Assembly (NCBI GenBank): GCA_914767935.1
Contig: OU612043.1
Span: 208,665,690-208,729,689 of the forward strand
Length of the DNA stretch: 64,000 nt
Direction: 5' to 3'
Source of the DNA: Coremacera marginata
Lineage: Eukaryota; Arthropoda; Insecta; Diptera; Sciomyzidae
Positions 45,179 to 57,295 of this stretch are shown piece by piece; position 1 is the stretch's first letter; the number at the start of each line of letters is the position of its first letter. A program made the position numbers and the translations under genes. Under the pieces are notes generated by a model. The model did not search any database, was not told the DNA's origin, and saw nothing but the letters and a program-made list of their open reading frames with translations.

Positions 45179-48109
45179 CCCAACCAACAATTATTATCTT
45201 TATTTTATCTTAAAGAATTCTTGAAGACAAATTATTAAGATTGATACACTTACGATTAACTCTAAACGATATCTGTAAGATACTTGTAAAACTCTTCTAA
45301 GCTCATTTTGGCACTATATAAGTGTGAGTTGCAATTTTCAGAACGCCGTTATATCGGCCTCTTAGAGCTCTGAAACAAGATCAACACTCTAAAAAACATT
45401 GTCTTAGACAAGACTTACAGATCTCTGGCAGATATATACTTTTAAGAAAATTAAGTTATATATACTCATAGGCTTCCCATACGTCAGGAATTATGCCTGA
45501 TAGTCAGGCATTAGACAACTTGTCAGGAATTTTGTCCGGCATCGTATTTTGTCAGGCATTCAAAAAATAATAATGAGACTTACCCTTTGAAATCTGACGA
45601 CTTTTATTATAAGTTTGAAACACTTTTTACTGCTACATACGTCAGTCTGTACATGACATTATTTAAAATTAGCTGTGTTTGTATAGTGGATACAGCAACC
45701 TAGTTTCGATGATTTTTCGGAAATCTTTGTTTTATTTGATGCGATCATTTGTTGAATCAGCTGATCATAAGCAACTGATTCAGCGACTGGAGCGCTTGTA
45801 TAGCATTTTCGTCACATTTATTTTTGTCCCTAAAAATTCTGTGAATTTAATAGTAGGTAAGTTCTCACATCTATTTAGTATTTTATATAAATACTAGTAT
45901 ATTTTTTACATTTTAATTTAGCACTCAAATATAACAATGGCAAGAAGAAAGTATGTTTCTACGGAGAAGCTGAAGGTGGAGTACGATTTCATAATATATT
46001 AATAATGGTTTTTTTTGTGTTGTGTTGTACCATCATAAACATATATATATTTGCACTATTTAATTTGTGTACTTGTTAAATATATGTATTGGTTTTGGCA
46101 TTTCACCATTTTTTATTCTGAGTCTTAAGAGATAATTTGGTATTTTGACCAGCGTCAGGAATTGGACCTAAAAAATTATGGGAAGCCTATATACTCATAA
46201 GATAGTTTTACAAGAATTTATGTATATATACAATACTACCAACACTATTTTAATATAACAAAATTTCATGTACCATTTTTTATTATGTTTGTAGGAAATT
46301 ATTATATCTATAATATTGTATATGCGTGGTGTAATATTTTATCATATAAACGAATAAATTTCATTCCGGTGGAAACTTTATCGTAAAAATCTCATATTGC
46401 ACCTCGGTTAGAAGCTGTCCCCTTTTGCAAAAACCAATATTAAAAGTTTTATTTAATTAACAAATTATACTATACTCTCAATAAATGCACTAAAAGGCAG
46501 TTTTAAGAATTGATGTCTCCATACAAGAGTACAGCTCTTACTATGTACAAAAGTAATATACTTAAGTAAGTCACATAGAAGAGGTGTATACTCTACGAGA
46601 TGAGTGGAAGCGAAATTTTGTAGGGCCACCATTTTTAAAAAGCATTCATTTATGCCAAGCAGAATTAACCCTTTCATTACATTAGTGCAAGGCTTACCGA
46701 ACTAATTTCATTACTTTGAGTTGAGAGTTATCAATAAATTTGCGCTATAAAGAATATGAAAAATCTTCCTCAAAAGGTTGATTTATGTAACAAAAAATAG
46801 TCGTGTCTCGGTTTTGACTGTATGTCGACTCGAATCAGAATTCTAGTGGGCTAAGCTCGCCCTAGAATTCCTAGTAAAATTTATAAATTTCACAAATCAA
46901 TTTTTATTTTTATTTTATTTATCCATTTATAAAATTCGTCAATGACCTACTCTATATTCAAAAACAATACAAAATATTTATATAACCATCGCCTTTATTA
47001 AGAATTATAGTATTTCTAAACTTCCCGCATTACATTCACAAACAAGAAATTAAACTCTTTGTATTGTAAATAAAATCTCTTCTAATCCCAGTTTAGGCTT
47101 ACTTGATATTAGTACATGAGTAAAAACAACAATTTTCAAAATGCACAATTCTGAAGACACAGCGCCACACAATTTGAACAATCCTATTTGCATGCATTTT
47201 ACATCACAGGCTGGGCTAACTTGAAATTAGTCCATGAGAACAAATTCCATGACTTATTTCTTATTAGACTATTCTAAATACGTCACAGGGCATAAAAAAT
47301 TTCAGTGATGTAGATGAACAAATTGTTTGAGTGCGTACGTGTATTCTAAACACATATTCTTAATGGGATTGGTAATTTTTTACCATGAAAATTTAGAACA
47401 TTTTCTTCCTGGAAAGTATAACATTTTATGAATGGAAGTGAATACGTAAATTGCAGTTAGAAATTGTTGTGTTCTTTCGGAATATTTTTCTTATGAAAGA
47501 ACCAAATTCATTGAACATAATTTGTACCTACATAATTCTATTCGCTTATTATATAGGTAACCTGAAATTTAAGCTTATTAAATATAAACCTATTTCTTTT
47601 GAAATAATACATTTACAAGAAAGGGTTAAGAACATGAATACAGTTAAATCTTTTGTTTAGGGCAATTGCCCGATTATAAGAACCAACATTATATTATCAG
47701 AGTAACACTCTTCTAGTCAGACTGTTTCTCTTATAATCAGAGTGATACTCTTCTATTCAGACCGTTGCTCAGATCAGATCAGACATCTTTAAATAAAAGC
47801 CTTTAAGATATCTATAAGACTTAATCTATAAAGCTAAAACTCTTCAGAGTTTGGCTCTCATAGCTGAAGTGTTGTAGAAGTCTGTAAGAAATGACTTGTA
47901 AGATGCAGCGTCTTCGCAGTAATGCTCTTATAACAAAACTCTTTTAAACTACTATGAGATAATGTGAAAGAGAACAGAACACTTAAAGACAACTAGTTTT
48001 GCTGTAAATAATCTTTAAGCGTATTGCTCTTGCTGAAGATAGTTATAAGACGTAATTAAAAACTAAAATTTTTCGTCCAGTGCTCAACTCTTAAGAATTG
48101 TTGCTTGGG
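45179..48109. mobile_element. Possible 2.9-kb TIR element
   Basis: The left end CCCAACCAACAATTATTA and the inverted right end CCCAAGCAACAATTCTTA match at most positions. Sub-terminal regions on both sides are rich in CTTATAAGA/TCTTAAG-type words. No ORF or clear target duplication is visible. A second element is nested at 45471-46187. Confidence 0.45.
45471..46187. mobile_element. 717-bp element with GGCTTCCCATA ends
   Basis: TIRs GGCTTCCCATA and TATGGGAAGCC lie between two exact 12-bp copies of TATATACTCATA (45459-45470 and 46188-46199). The left part has several GTCAGG/CCTGAC words. A plus-strand ORF of 72 codons (45679-45897) has no recognised motif. Superfamily unknown; the true duplication may be 8-10 bp with chance extension. 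Confidence 0.75.
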
Positions 48110-50218
48110 CTGGATAGTTTCGATTAGAGCTGGGCGCGTGCCACTAATTAAGTCGTGACACAACGTGTTACAACGTGTCACGACGATCTACGTCACGGGC
48201 TTCATCCGGTCAGGACTTACTTACTTTCTGGACCCTATTGTGTGAGGGGGTTGAGCCCCTATTGACTAAAAAAGTCATCAGTAAATGGTTACATCGTATT
48301 CTTGACTATGCCTAAATATGGTAAACAAATTAATTCATTCCACCATCATTTCTGATCACAATCCATGCCAAGAAAATGAGCCATAAAACTTGGTTTGGCT
48401 GTCGTATTTCGAACTTATTTCTGGGTACTTTAGGTTATGAATAATTGTTTTGCCATTTCGTCTAATGTGATTTATTAAAATTTTGTTGTTGCATAATACT
48501 AAGTTTATTCCAAAATTGCAGATCTTTTATGACAATCTTTGCCAAATTCGAACATGCCTCAATACAATTTTTTGACAGGATTGGATTTTTTCTGTTATCG
48601 TATCCAATCCCTGCCTTAATTCGCCTTTTTAGGTGTCGTCCGTATAATGCATCACACATTTTCGACCCATTTGGGGGAACACCCCTTCCCCCATGCCACA
48701 TGTTGTCACAAAGTCTTTAAGAAACTTAAAAGTACACGTAAACTAATCACTTTCATCCATAATTTTCGATTCAAGATGAAAAGAAGATCATTTAAACAGA
48801 AGTGCGTCATTTCTGTGTGTTATCAAGAATTTCCCTTCCAAAGCTTAAACAATTATAGCGAAATAAAAAACTTGAAACCGTTTAAACATTTTAAAGTTTT
48901 TCCGAAACTATAAAAAACAAACTATACCGAAACTATAAATGCAAAATTAATTTTTTAAATAAAAAAAAAAATGTTTGTAAGTAAAATATGAAATAAACTG
49001 AATTTGTTGAGAATAAGATAAGATTCTTGTTGAACTGATTTGTTGAAAATATTCGGTATTTGTGTGATCATGGCTGTACATGTTTAACCTCACTAAAAGA
49101 GATTCACCTTAATTTGTCCATCTCATATTGATTATATTAAAAAAAAAAAAAATTAATATAAAAAATCTCAACGACATATTTAAAGCTGAAAGTTGAAGCA
49201 TTAAACTCTAATTAAAACAAGACAAGTTATAAATATTTTTAATCCGCTTCAACTCCTCGATCGAAATAGTATGATGGATACGAAAAGTAGAGAAACGAGG
49301 AGAACAAAGTGAAAATTAATGGTAATCTTTGCATGCTGGGAAGCTATGCATGGTTGCGTTTCATCGTTTTGAGAATTTGACCTGGTCCAGAGTTCTGTGT
49401 AGAGTGTTGCTTTAAAATTTTAAATTTTTTATTCATAGTGAAAGTGGTGAATAACTTTCTGTTTCGTGGTGGCATAATAAAAATGTCATTCCTACAAAAT
49501 TTATTGAAACACTATGAACAGTGTAGAAATTACACATATATTTCAAGAATCGATAAAAATGTTCAATAAATTAATTAAAAAATTTAAATATAACTCATTC
49601 CATAAATTAATATAAAATATGAAATCAATTTTTAATGTTAATAATCTTTGAATAATAAACAGAAACACGTCGCCAACCCACCAGTCAAAGTTCACAAAAC
49701 TAATTTGAGGTTTGGCGAAATGGCGAAAGTGGTATTAAATGCTAGTCAATGTAAAAAATTTAATGTGAGTTTTTTATGAAAATATATAATATGTTTATTA
49801 TGATAGGTCAATTAATTTCACCATTATAAAAACATTATTAAAAAAAATTCTAAGAAAATTCGCCAAAAAATCATAGGACTTTAATCAAAACATAGTCCGC
49901 GCATTTTAAAGAGAATATTCGTATATGATATTTTTCTTAAAATAATGTGATAGAACGGATCGAAATTAATATTCCTACATTCAATGTCTCAAAAGTTAGA
50001 AGAACTCTTGAAAACTACTTTTTTCCAGCAGCAATTTTTTATAAAAAAGTACCATACTTTAATTCTTATGGAGAATTAAATGCTTTTTCCGTTAATTTGA
50101 CATTTTAAAAAATTATTTGTTATTTTCACGCTTTAGGTTATGTCGAAGTTTAAGAAAATTAATTTTTAATTTCCCAGCAGAAAAGAACAGCTTACTTTTT
50201 CGACTCGAAACAACGACT
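48110..50218. other. Spacer, no gene supported
   Basis: A minus-strand 79-codon ORF at 48462-48701 (including LYGRHLKRRIKAGIGYDNRK) reads more protein-like than its surroundings, but I recognise no family and see no splice context. The remainder is AT-rich. Confidence 0.35.
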
Positions 50219-50232
50219 CAGTGTTGGTACAT

Positions 50233-50600
50233 AAAAAAAAAAACGAAATGGCCATTTCAGCCCTTGAAAGGCCTTTTACCGAGCTTCTAATGATCAATTG
50301 TGTTGTGTGTGATGTGAAATGTTTGCATACAAATGATCGAGAACTGGACCTACATGTTCTACGCCGACTCCGAACGGCTTATGTTCTCAAGAAGCTTTTC
50401 ATGGCAGTTTTTACTCTCTGAGGTTTGCCATTGTCTGCAGAGAGGTGACTGCCGAACAGAAAAATTATTAAAATTAATAATTAAAATAATTAAAATTATA
50501 AAAATTATTAAATTGAAACTTTCTGTGTCGGATGGAGGATTCGAACCTGGGTTCTCTGGCGTAAGAGTCACACACTCTACCCTCTACGCCACGGCCGCAA
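50233..50600 (-). mobile_element. tRNA-derived SINE copy with AT expansion
   Basis: Minus-strand copy with tRNA-like head at 50520-50600 and body down to the GGCCATTTCG end near 50255. About 50 bp of AATTATTAAAATT-type repeat at 50464-50515 expands the spot where other copies have TCAATTGAATTAA. Near-identical 14-bp repeats CAGTGTTGGTACAT and CAGTGTTGTTACAT flank it (50219-50232, 50601-50614). Confidence 0.9.
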
Positions 50601-50614
50601 CAGTGTTGTTACAT

Positions 50615-51070
50615 ACTTTTTTAAATAGTCCATACGCAGCTGAAACTATCGCTACTTTTCCCTATGCTCAAAAAATTTTTCCCTACAAAATTTTCTACTA
50701 CTTTTTTTTGTTATATTTGCAAAGAGTTTATTATTATTATTATTACCTTAAATTATTTTATCGTAACATTAAATTGTACACTTTCAGATGTTAAAATATT
50801 AAATTAAGTTACACGGCTGACAAAAATGCTTGAACCTTTTCTCTCTTTTATCATTGAATTGAGTCCTTCGTTCTATACTCTGAACGTACATTACGGTCTA
50901 TAAATTTGAATCAGAACGTAGCTTTTTTCAGAATATTATCATACTTTTAGGCTTTCTGAAATTGAGTTTTGATAAATTCAGAAAGGAATTTTCGAAGTAG
51001 GCCTTGCATTGATTGATTTGGAAACAGCACATGCTGCAATATTAACGAATGCAACTGTGAATCTAATATT
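50615..51070. other. Spacer, nothing recognised
   Basis: AT-rich sequence with a TTATTA microsatellite at 50730-50745. No feature could be supported. Confidence 0.4.
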
Positions 51071-51084
51071 TGTTTTATTCTTAC

Positions 51085-54000
51085 TTACTTACTTAGGTGG
51101 CCGTGACAACCCGTGTCCGGATTTCGACCGACCTCATCAGCTCTCGCCAGGCGCCTCTGCTTTGCGCGCGCCTTCTCCAATCGGATACACCAAGTGCGGT
51201 TAGGGCTTCCTCAGCTTGGTCCATCCATCGGAGGCATGGTCTCCCTCGTCGTCGTTGACCAGCGACCCTCGCTTCGAGCACCTTTTTCGCTGGAGCTTCG
51301 TCGTCCATACGATGGACATGACCCAGCCAGCGTAGTCGCTGCACAGTTATACGCCGAACTACGTCAATGTCTCCGTAGAGCTCATACAGCTCGTGGTTCA
51401 TTCGGATGCGATAGTCATCGCCGACTCGAACAGGACCGAAGATTTTGCGAAGAACTTTTCTCTCGAACACCCCCAGAGCGGCTGCGTCAGTTTGCGAAAC
51501 TACCCATGCCTCAGCGCCATAAAGCAGCACAGGTAGAACGAGCGTCTTGTAGAGTGTTAGTTTTGTCGATCGAGAGAGGGCTCTGGAACTTAGTTGCTTA
51601 CTGAGCCCGTAGTAGCACCTATTAGCAATTATTGTTCTTCGCTTTATCTCCAGGCTGATTTCGTTGTTAGTATTAATGGCGGTGCCAAGGTATACAAACT
51701 CCTTGACTACTTCAAAGTTATAGCTGCCGGATGAAACGTGGGAGTCTAAACGCCGAGCTCCCTTGTTTGTAGACAGCATATACTTTGTTTTACCCTCATT
51801 TATCGTCAAACCCACTTTGGCTGATTCCTTTTCGATAGCGGCGAAAGCAGCGGTAACATCTCTCTTGGTTCTGCCAACAATATCAATATCATCAGCGTAA
51901 GCAAGGAGCTGGACACCTTTATAGAAAATGGTGCCATTACGATGCACACCGGCCTTTCGTACGATCCCCTCCATGATGATGTTGAAGAGATCGCAAGACA
52001 GTGGATCGCCTTGCCTGAAACCTCTTTCGGTATTGAAGGTTTCGGAGAGGTCATTTCCTACCTTGACGGAGCTGCGTGTGTTGCTCAACGTCATTCTGCA
52101 AAGTCTAATCAACTTTGCAGGTATACCGAACTCAGACATTGTTGCGTATAGGCAATCCCTTCTCGGGCTATCGAACGCAGCTTTAAAGTCGACAAAGAGA
52201 TGGTGTGTGTCAATTTGATTTTCGTGGGTTTTCTCCAGGATTTGTCGTAGCGTGAAAATCTGGTCTATGGTAGACTTACCAGGTCGAAAGCCACACTGAT
52301 AAGGTCCAATCAGTGTTTTTGTAATTGGCTTTAATCTTTCACACAGTACGCTTGAGAGAACCTTATATGCGATGGAAATAAGACTGATACCTCTATAACT
52401 TGCGCAGATTGTAGGGTCTCCTTTCTTAAGTATAGGGCACAGTACACTGAGGTTCCAATCGTCGGGCATGCTTTCTGCTAGCCATATTTTGCTGATGAGC
52501 TGATGCATGCGCCTTATCAATTCATCGCCGCCGGTTTTAAACAATTCAGCTGACAGGCCGTCAGCACCCGCTGCTTTATTGTTTTTGAGTCGTTGGATAG
52601 CAACTCGAACCTCTTCATGGCTAGGTGGTGATACTTCCACTCCGTCATCGTCGATTGGTGGCACTGCACTGTGCTCTCGATGGGCGGCATTGGTGGAATC
52701 GTTGCCATTAAGTAAATTGGAGAAGTGCTGTCTCCACAATCTAAGCACACACTGTGTATCCGTATTCAGATCTCCATTTTCGTCTCTACAAGTGGATGCT
52801 CCGGGCTTGAAACCTTGGGTTAGACGCTTAACCTGTTGATAGAATTTTCGTGCATCCTTCTTGCCCTGGTATACCTCTAGTTCCTCACGCTCACGCTTTT
52901 CCTGCTCTCTTTTCTTGCGTCTGAAAAGGCGCCTCTCTTCCTTCCTCTTTTCGCGGTAGTTTTCTCGCACGGCTCGCGTTGCAGCTGACTGCAGCGTTTT
53001 TCTATAAGCGGCGTTTTTTACTGCAGTCGCAATGCGACACTCCTGATCATACCATTGGTTCCGAGGTTGCGGGCGCCGGAAACCAATGACTTCTTCAGCG
53101 GCAGCGCGCATGGAGTGGGATATATGCGCCCAAAGTCCGCCGGCGTCGTCGAGTCCAGAGGTTGGTTGGTTGAGCTTAACCGAGAGTTGAGCGGAGTAGG
53201 CTTCGGCAGTCCGTTGTAATTGCAGCTTAGCGACATCTAGCTTTCGTTGCATTCCTGTGCGTATGTTCTTGGCATTGCATAATCGCATGCGGATCTTGGC
53301 TGCAACAAGATAATGGTCGGAGTCAATGTTGACCCCCCCGAAATGTACGCACATCTAGAACACTAGAGGCATGCCTTCCGTCGATTACAACATGATCAAT
53401 TTGGTTTCGCGTTTTTTGATCCGGGGACAGCCAGGTGGCCTTGTGGATGTCGAGGTGCTTAAATCTGGTGCTACTAACTACCATGTTTCGTGCCGCGGCG
53501 AAGTCGATCAGTCTTAGACCGTTGTTTGTGGAGGTCTCGTGAAGACTGAACTGACCGACAGTGGGGCCAAAGATGCCTTCCCTTCCGACTTTCGCATTAA
53601 AATCGCCGAGGACTATTTTCACGTCATGGACCGGAAGGTGGTCATATACGTCCTCAAGACTAGCGTAGAAAGCGTCCTTGACGGCTTCGTCCTTTTCCTC
53701 CGTCGGGGCGTGCGCGCAAATAAGGCTTATGTAGAAAAATTTTGCCTTGATGCGGATCGTGGCCAATCTTTCGTTCACAGGTGTGAACCGGGAAACAAGG
53801 TGGCGTAGTTTCCGGCTAACGACGAATCCACATCCGAATTCGCGCTTCTCCGCATGGCAGCTGTAGTAGATATCGCAGTGTGCTTGTTTAGAGCAGCCTT
53901 GCCCTTTCCATCGCATTTCCTGGATGGCGGTGATGTCAGATTGTATTGTTTTGAGGGCTTCCGCCAGTTGGATAATGGCACCTTCCCTATAAAGGGTCCG

Positions 54001-54345
54001 GACATTCCAGGTGCATATCCGTAAATCATTGTCCGTTTTTCGTTTGCGGTGGTCGTCAACGTAATTGGGGTTCTTATCCGAGGCTGGTTTAGTTTTCATT
54101 GGGCAGTAGTAATGTGGCGGGACCCAAACCCTGCGCACATTCCATGTTTAAGGTCTATGGAGTGACCCGCCGCTCAAATTAGCCGTCAAACTGACGGATG
54201 CCAGTTTGCCGTTGCCCAGGGAACACCACTTGGAGGTTTGAGTCGACTTGAGACGATTTCGACATGGATAATGCTGGCCTCGCCAGGTTGAGGCGATCAG
54301 ACACGTTGCCATGTGAAGGTTCGCCCCCTGTCCCCCTGTTCCCTG
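51085..54345 (-). mobile_element. Near full-length RTE-like non-LTR retrotransposon
   Basis: A 3.26-kb element flanked by exact 14-bp duplications TTGTTTTATTCTTA (51071-51084 and 54346-54359). The 5' end is GC-rich and the 3' end consists of TAAG repeats directly after, and overlapping, the stop codon. There is a single long ORF, no separate ORF1, and about 205 bp of 5' UTR. Fragments of the same family lie at 9.7 and 44.2 kb. Compact structure, AP endonuclease plus RT, and a minimal repeat-only 3' UTR point to the RTE clade, though the clade was not tested. Confidence 0.9.
51093..54138 (-). pseudogene. Endonuclease-reverse transcriptase with one frameshift
   Basis: Two overlapping minus-strand frames make one polyprotein of about 1010 residues. 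The first (54138-53323) is an AP-type endonuclease with DLRICTWNVRTL, QEMRWKG, ICAHAPTEEKD, LGDFNAKVG and NQIDHVVIDGRH. The second (53354-51093) opens with the endonuclease's terminal SDHYLV and continues with a charged, probably coiled-coil linker (REKRKEERRLFRRKKR), then the reverse transcriptase: RLKNNKAAGADGLSAELF, QCGFRPGKSTIDQIF, the GFRQGDPLSCDLFN block, catalytic LAYADDIDIVGR, and a C-terminal tail (LGHVHRMDDEAPAKK). The frame changes at a run of seven C at 53333-53339 (G on the coding strand), so a one-base homopolymer change, real or a sequencing error, is the only visible defect. Confidence 0.93.
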
Positions 54346-54359
54346 TTGTTTTATTCTTA

Positions 54360-54607
54360 GATCTGTAAATTTTCATATAAGTACCATATCTTTCATATAA
54401 TTCATATGCAGTTTTTAACACACATTAAACATTACGTTCGAAAAGCCCATAGAATGACACATAGATGGCGTTTCTAGACTTCTTCCATATGATTTTTATT
54501 TAATACCAACCTCCAAACAATCCGTATAAAAACTTGACAACAATCTGACAATTGATTCGTGAGTTATAGCATTTTGTGTGCAACTATTGGTTATGAAAAA
54601 AAAAAAA
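54360..54607. other. Short spacer
   Basis: Flank between the RTE-like element and the mariner pseudogene. I could not find a left TIR for the mariner here. Confidence 0.4.
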
Positions 54608-55635
54608 ATGGAAAAAAGTGAATTTCGAGTTTTGATAAAGCAATGTTTTTTGATGAAAAAAAAATACAGTGGAAACCAAACAATGGCTTGATAAACATTA
54701 TCCGGACTCTGCTCCATCGAGACAAATGCTAGAAAAGTGAATTGCTGATTTTAAACGTGGTCGTACCAGCACAAATGATGCAGAGCACAGTGGACGCCCA
54801 AATCACACTGTCATTCTACAAAAACATCCACAAATTGGTTATGAACGATCGCAAATTGAAGGTGCACGAGCTAGCTGCCATTGTAAAGGTATCAGATGGT
54901 AGTGTTTTTACCATTTTACACGAACATTTGGGTATGCGAAAGCTCTGTGCAAAGGGGGTGCAGCGTGAGCTCACAGTCGACCAAAAACAACAAAGAATTG
55001 TTGCTTCAGAGGAGTGTTTGGCGTTGTTAAACCGCAATAAAATCTAATTCTATCGTCGTTATGTGACAATGGATGGAACATGGCTGCACTTATACACACC
55101 AGAATCCAAAAGACAGTCAGCTGAGTGGACATCAGTCGACGAACCGAATCCAAAGCGAGCAAAGACCCAACAGTCGGCTTGTAAGGTGATGACGTCTGTA
55201 TTTTGGGACGCGAAAGGAATAATATTCATTGACTATCTCTAAAAAGGAACCACCACCAACAGCGACTATTACTGTGCACTTTTGTATGGATTGAAGGCTG
55301 AAATCGGCCACATTTGCAAAAGAAAAAAGTGTTGTTTCACAAAGACAATGCACTGTGACACAAATCGATGAAGAGGATGGAAATTGAATGAATTGGGCTT
55401 CGGATTACTTATCCACCCACCGTATTCTCCAGATTTAGCCCCCAGCGACTTTTTCCTGTTTTCAGATCTCAAGAGAATGCCTGCTGGAAAGAAATTCAAG
55501 TTCAATGGTGAAGTAATCGCTGAAACTGAGGCCTATTTCGACGAGAAAGACAAATCGTACTATAAAAGTGGTATCGAAAAGTTGGAAAATCGCTATACTC
55601 GTTGTATCGCTCTCGAAGGCAACTATTTTGAATAA
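54608..55635 (+). pseudogene. Broken mariner transposase (SETMAR/irritans-like)
   Basis: The ATG at 54608 begins MEKSEFRVLIKQ. After frame changes the frame continues as FKRGRTSTNDAEHSGRPN, then KVSDGSVFTILHEHLGMRKL, VTMDGTWLHLYTPESKRQSAEW (the residue after the first catalytic Asp is Gly instead of Glu), FIDYL, a degraded second-Asp block and finally HPPYSPDLAPSDFFLF and the C-terminal GNYFE with stop at 55635. The domain order is that of a complete mariner transposase, but at least two stops and several frameshifts kill it. No TIR pair was found. It is more decayed than the mariner at 28.6 kb and belongs to another subfamily. Confidence 0.85.
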
Positions 55636-57295
55636 TGTAATCGAGTTTTATCAAAATTTTGTTATTTTCTTTCTTATCCTACGGACTTATTGAATGACCT
55701 GTTATATCGAAATCGCATGCTGCGGTATTGAGCTGCCGGACACTTACTCTGTTTTTAAATAAATTAAACAAGCTGCTGCATAAGCCTCAATTGCAGAATA
55801 TTCTTTAACGCGTCTGGCTTGTATTTGTCAATAACAGACTCGCAGAATATTCTTTCACTCAACTGAATTGGATTCGACAACCTTAAAAAAAACAAACAGA
55901 ACAAGGAAACAACGAAAACAGTTGAACACGCTATAACCGATAACTCTTATCTCTTGTATTTCTTGTCGAAAATTCCTCAGCGCATGCGGCTTGTGTTCGT
56001 TCATTAAAAAATTTGTCGGAAATTCTTCAGTCTTTCTGCTTTGTGTTCGTTCATGTTTTCCTTACAAAGGCTTACATTCCGGGGTAATTTTTTCCTTAAA
56101 TGTTACAATATATATCATTTTAAAATCGAGGTATATTAATGGACTGCATGACTGATATATCAAAGATTTTAAATCGGAAAAAATCTGTTCCATAAAAATA
56201 TCTTAAATAAAATCAAAGAACACGTAAAAATGTCTGTTTTGTTTGTTGACGAAACTTCCGCAACGATTCAGTAATATTTGCATGCACGAAAAATCTCAGC
56301 ATTTCTATATTGCGTTCGTGGGAATTTTTATGGGATTTTCGTCAATGAAATGTATGACCGAATCAGCATGTTTCGTCAAAGATGAAAGTTTTTGAACTAA
56401 TACGAAGTTTTTGAACTAGTATGAAGGCAGACTGCTTGTTATCCATTTGGTTGCACTGAAGGAGGGAATGTTAATAAAATAAATTAGCAATCTTCTCAGA
56501 AATTCCATTTTTCGGTAAAAGTGTCACTTCTACCGTGCGTGGCGGCCACACACATTTTTTTTCCAAAACGAACTTCAGGCGACTACGAATTATATCACAC
56601 AATAGAGTTAGTTTCATCCGATTTACAAGTTAGGGGCTGTTTATAAATAACGTAACATTTTTTTTGGTAATTTTAATGTTATGTCTATGTCATGTCATAT
56701 GTTTTGTCATGTTATATGTCATGTTTAACTAAGAAAATTTTAAATAGTTTCTAGTTTTGCATAAACTTTCGATTGAATTCAATTTCTATATATCTACATC
56801 TATTCTTGTTAATAAAGTCCACATCTATTACACACTGACAAAACAAAAAAAAAATCAAAACAAAACTTCTGGGATGGGACATACCGTAGGTTGTAGGTGT
56901 ACTTAAATATATTTTTGTGGCATACTAGAATTTTTGGTGCACATCGAAATTTTGAATAAGGGTAAAAAAACGGGTTTTTCGCACATGCGCACACTTATAC
57001 GCCCATAACTTCATCAAATATCCACTGATTTTCATTTTCTTGCCGGTTTTGAAAAGATTAAATTTAGGTCTTTTGAATGACATGTCAAACAGGTTTCATT
57101 TTCTATATTGTAGTATTTGCTAGGTAAACCTTTTTTTTTTGGTTTTTTTTACAATTTTTTGATTTTGGTGATGTGTTTGCACACTTTTTTGTTTGAAACC
57201 CCTTAAATTTGTTTTATTATTTAAAAAGATCACATTTTCACGAGTAAAACGTATGTCTCTTTTCTAAAATCAGTCAATAATACATAATAATATAG
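55636..57295. other. Spacer, no gene recognised
   Basis: The phrase GGGGCTGTTTATAAATAACG near 56633 looks like one end of a widespread arthropod MITE, without a visible partner. A loose repeat of TTCATGTTTTC/TGTGTTCGTTCAT words occurs around 56000-56060. No coding sequence was supported. Confidence 0.4.

Noticed and set aside
48462..48701. Minus-strand ORF as a real gene
   Set aside because: No motif, no splice signals and no neighbouring exons found; its protein-like look is not sufficient.
50333..50794. 153-codon plus-strand ORF
   Set aside because: Runs through an antisense SINE and an AT microsatellite; its first part recurs at other SINE copies.
51113..51604. 163-codon plus-strand ORF
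   Set aside because: Antisense of the RT C-terminal region; similar ORFs appear over each copy of the element.
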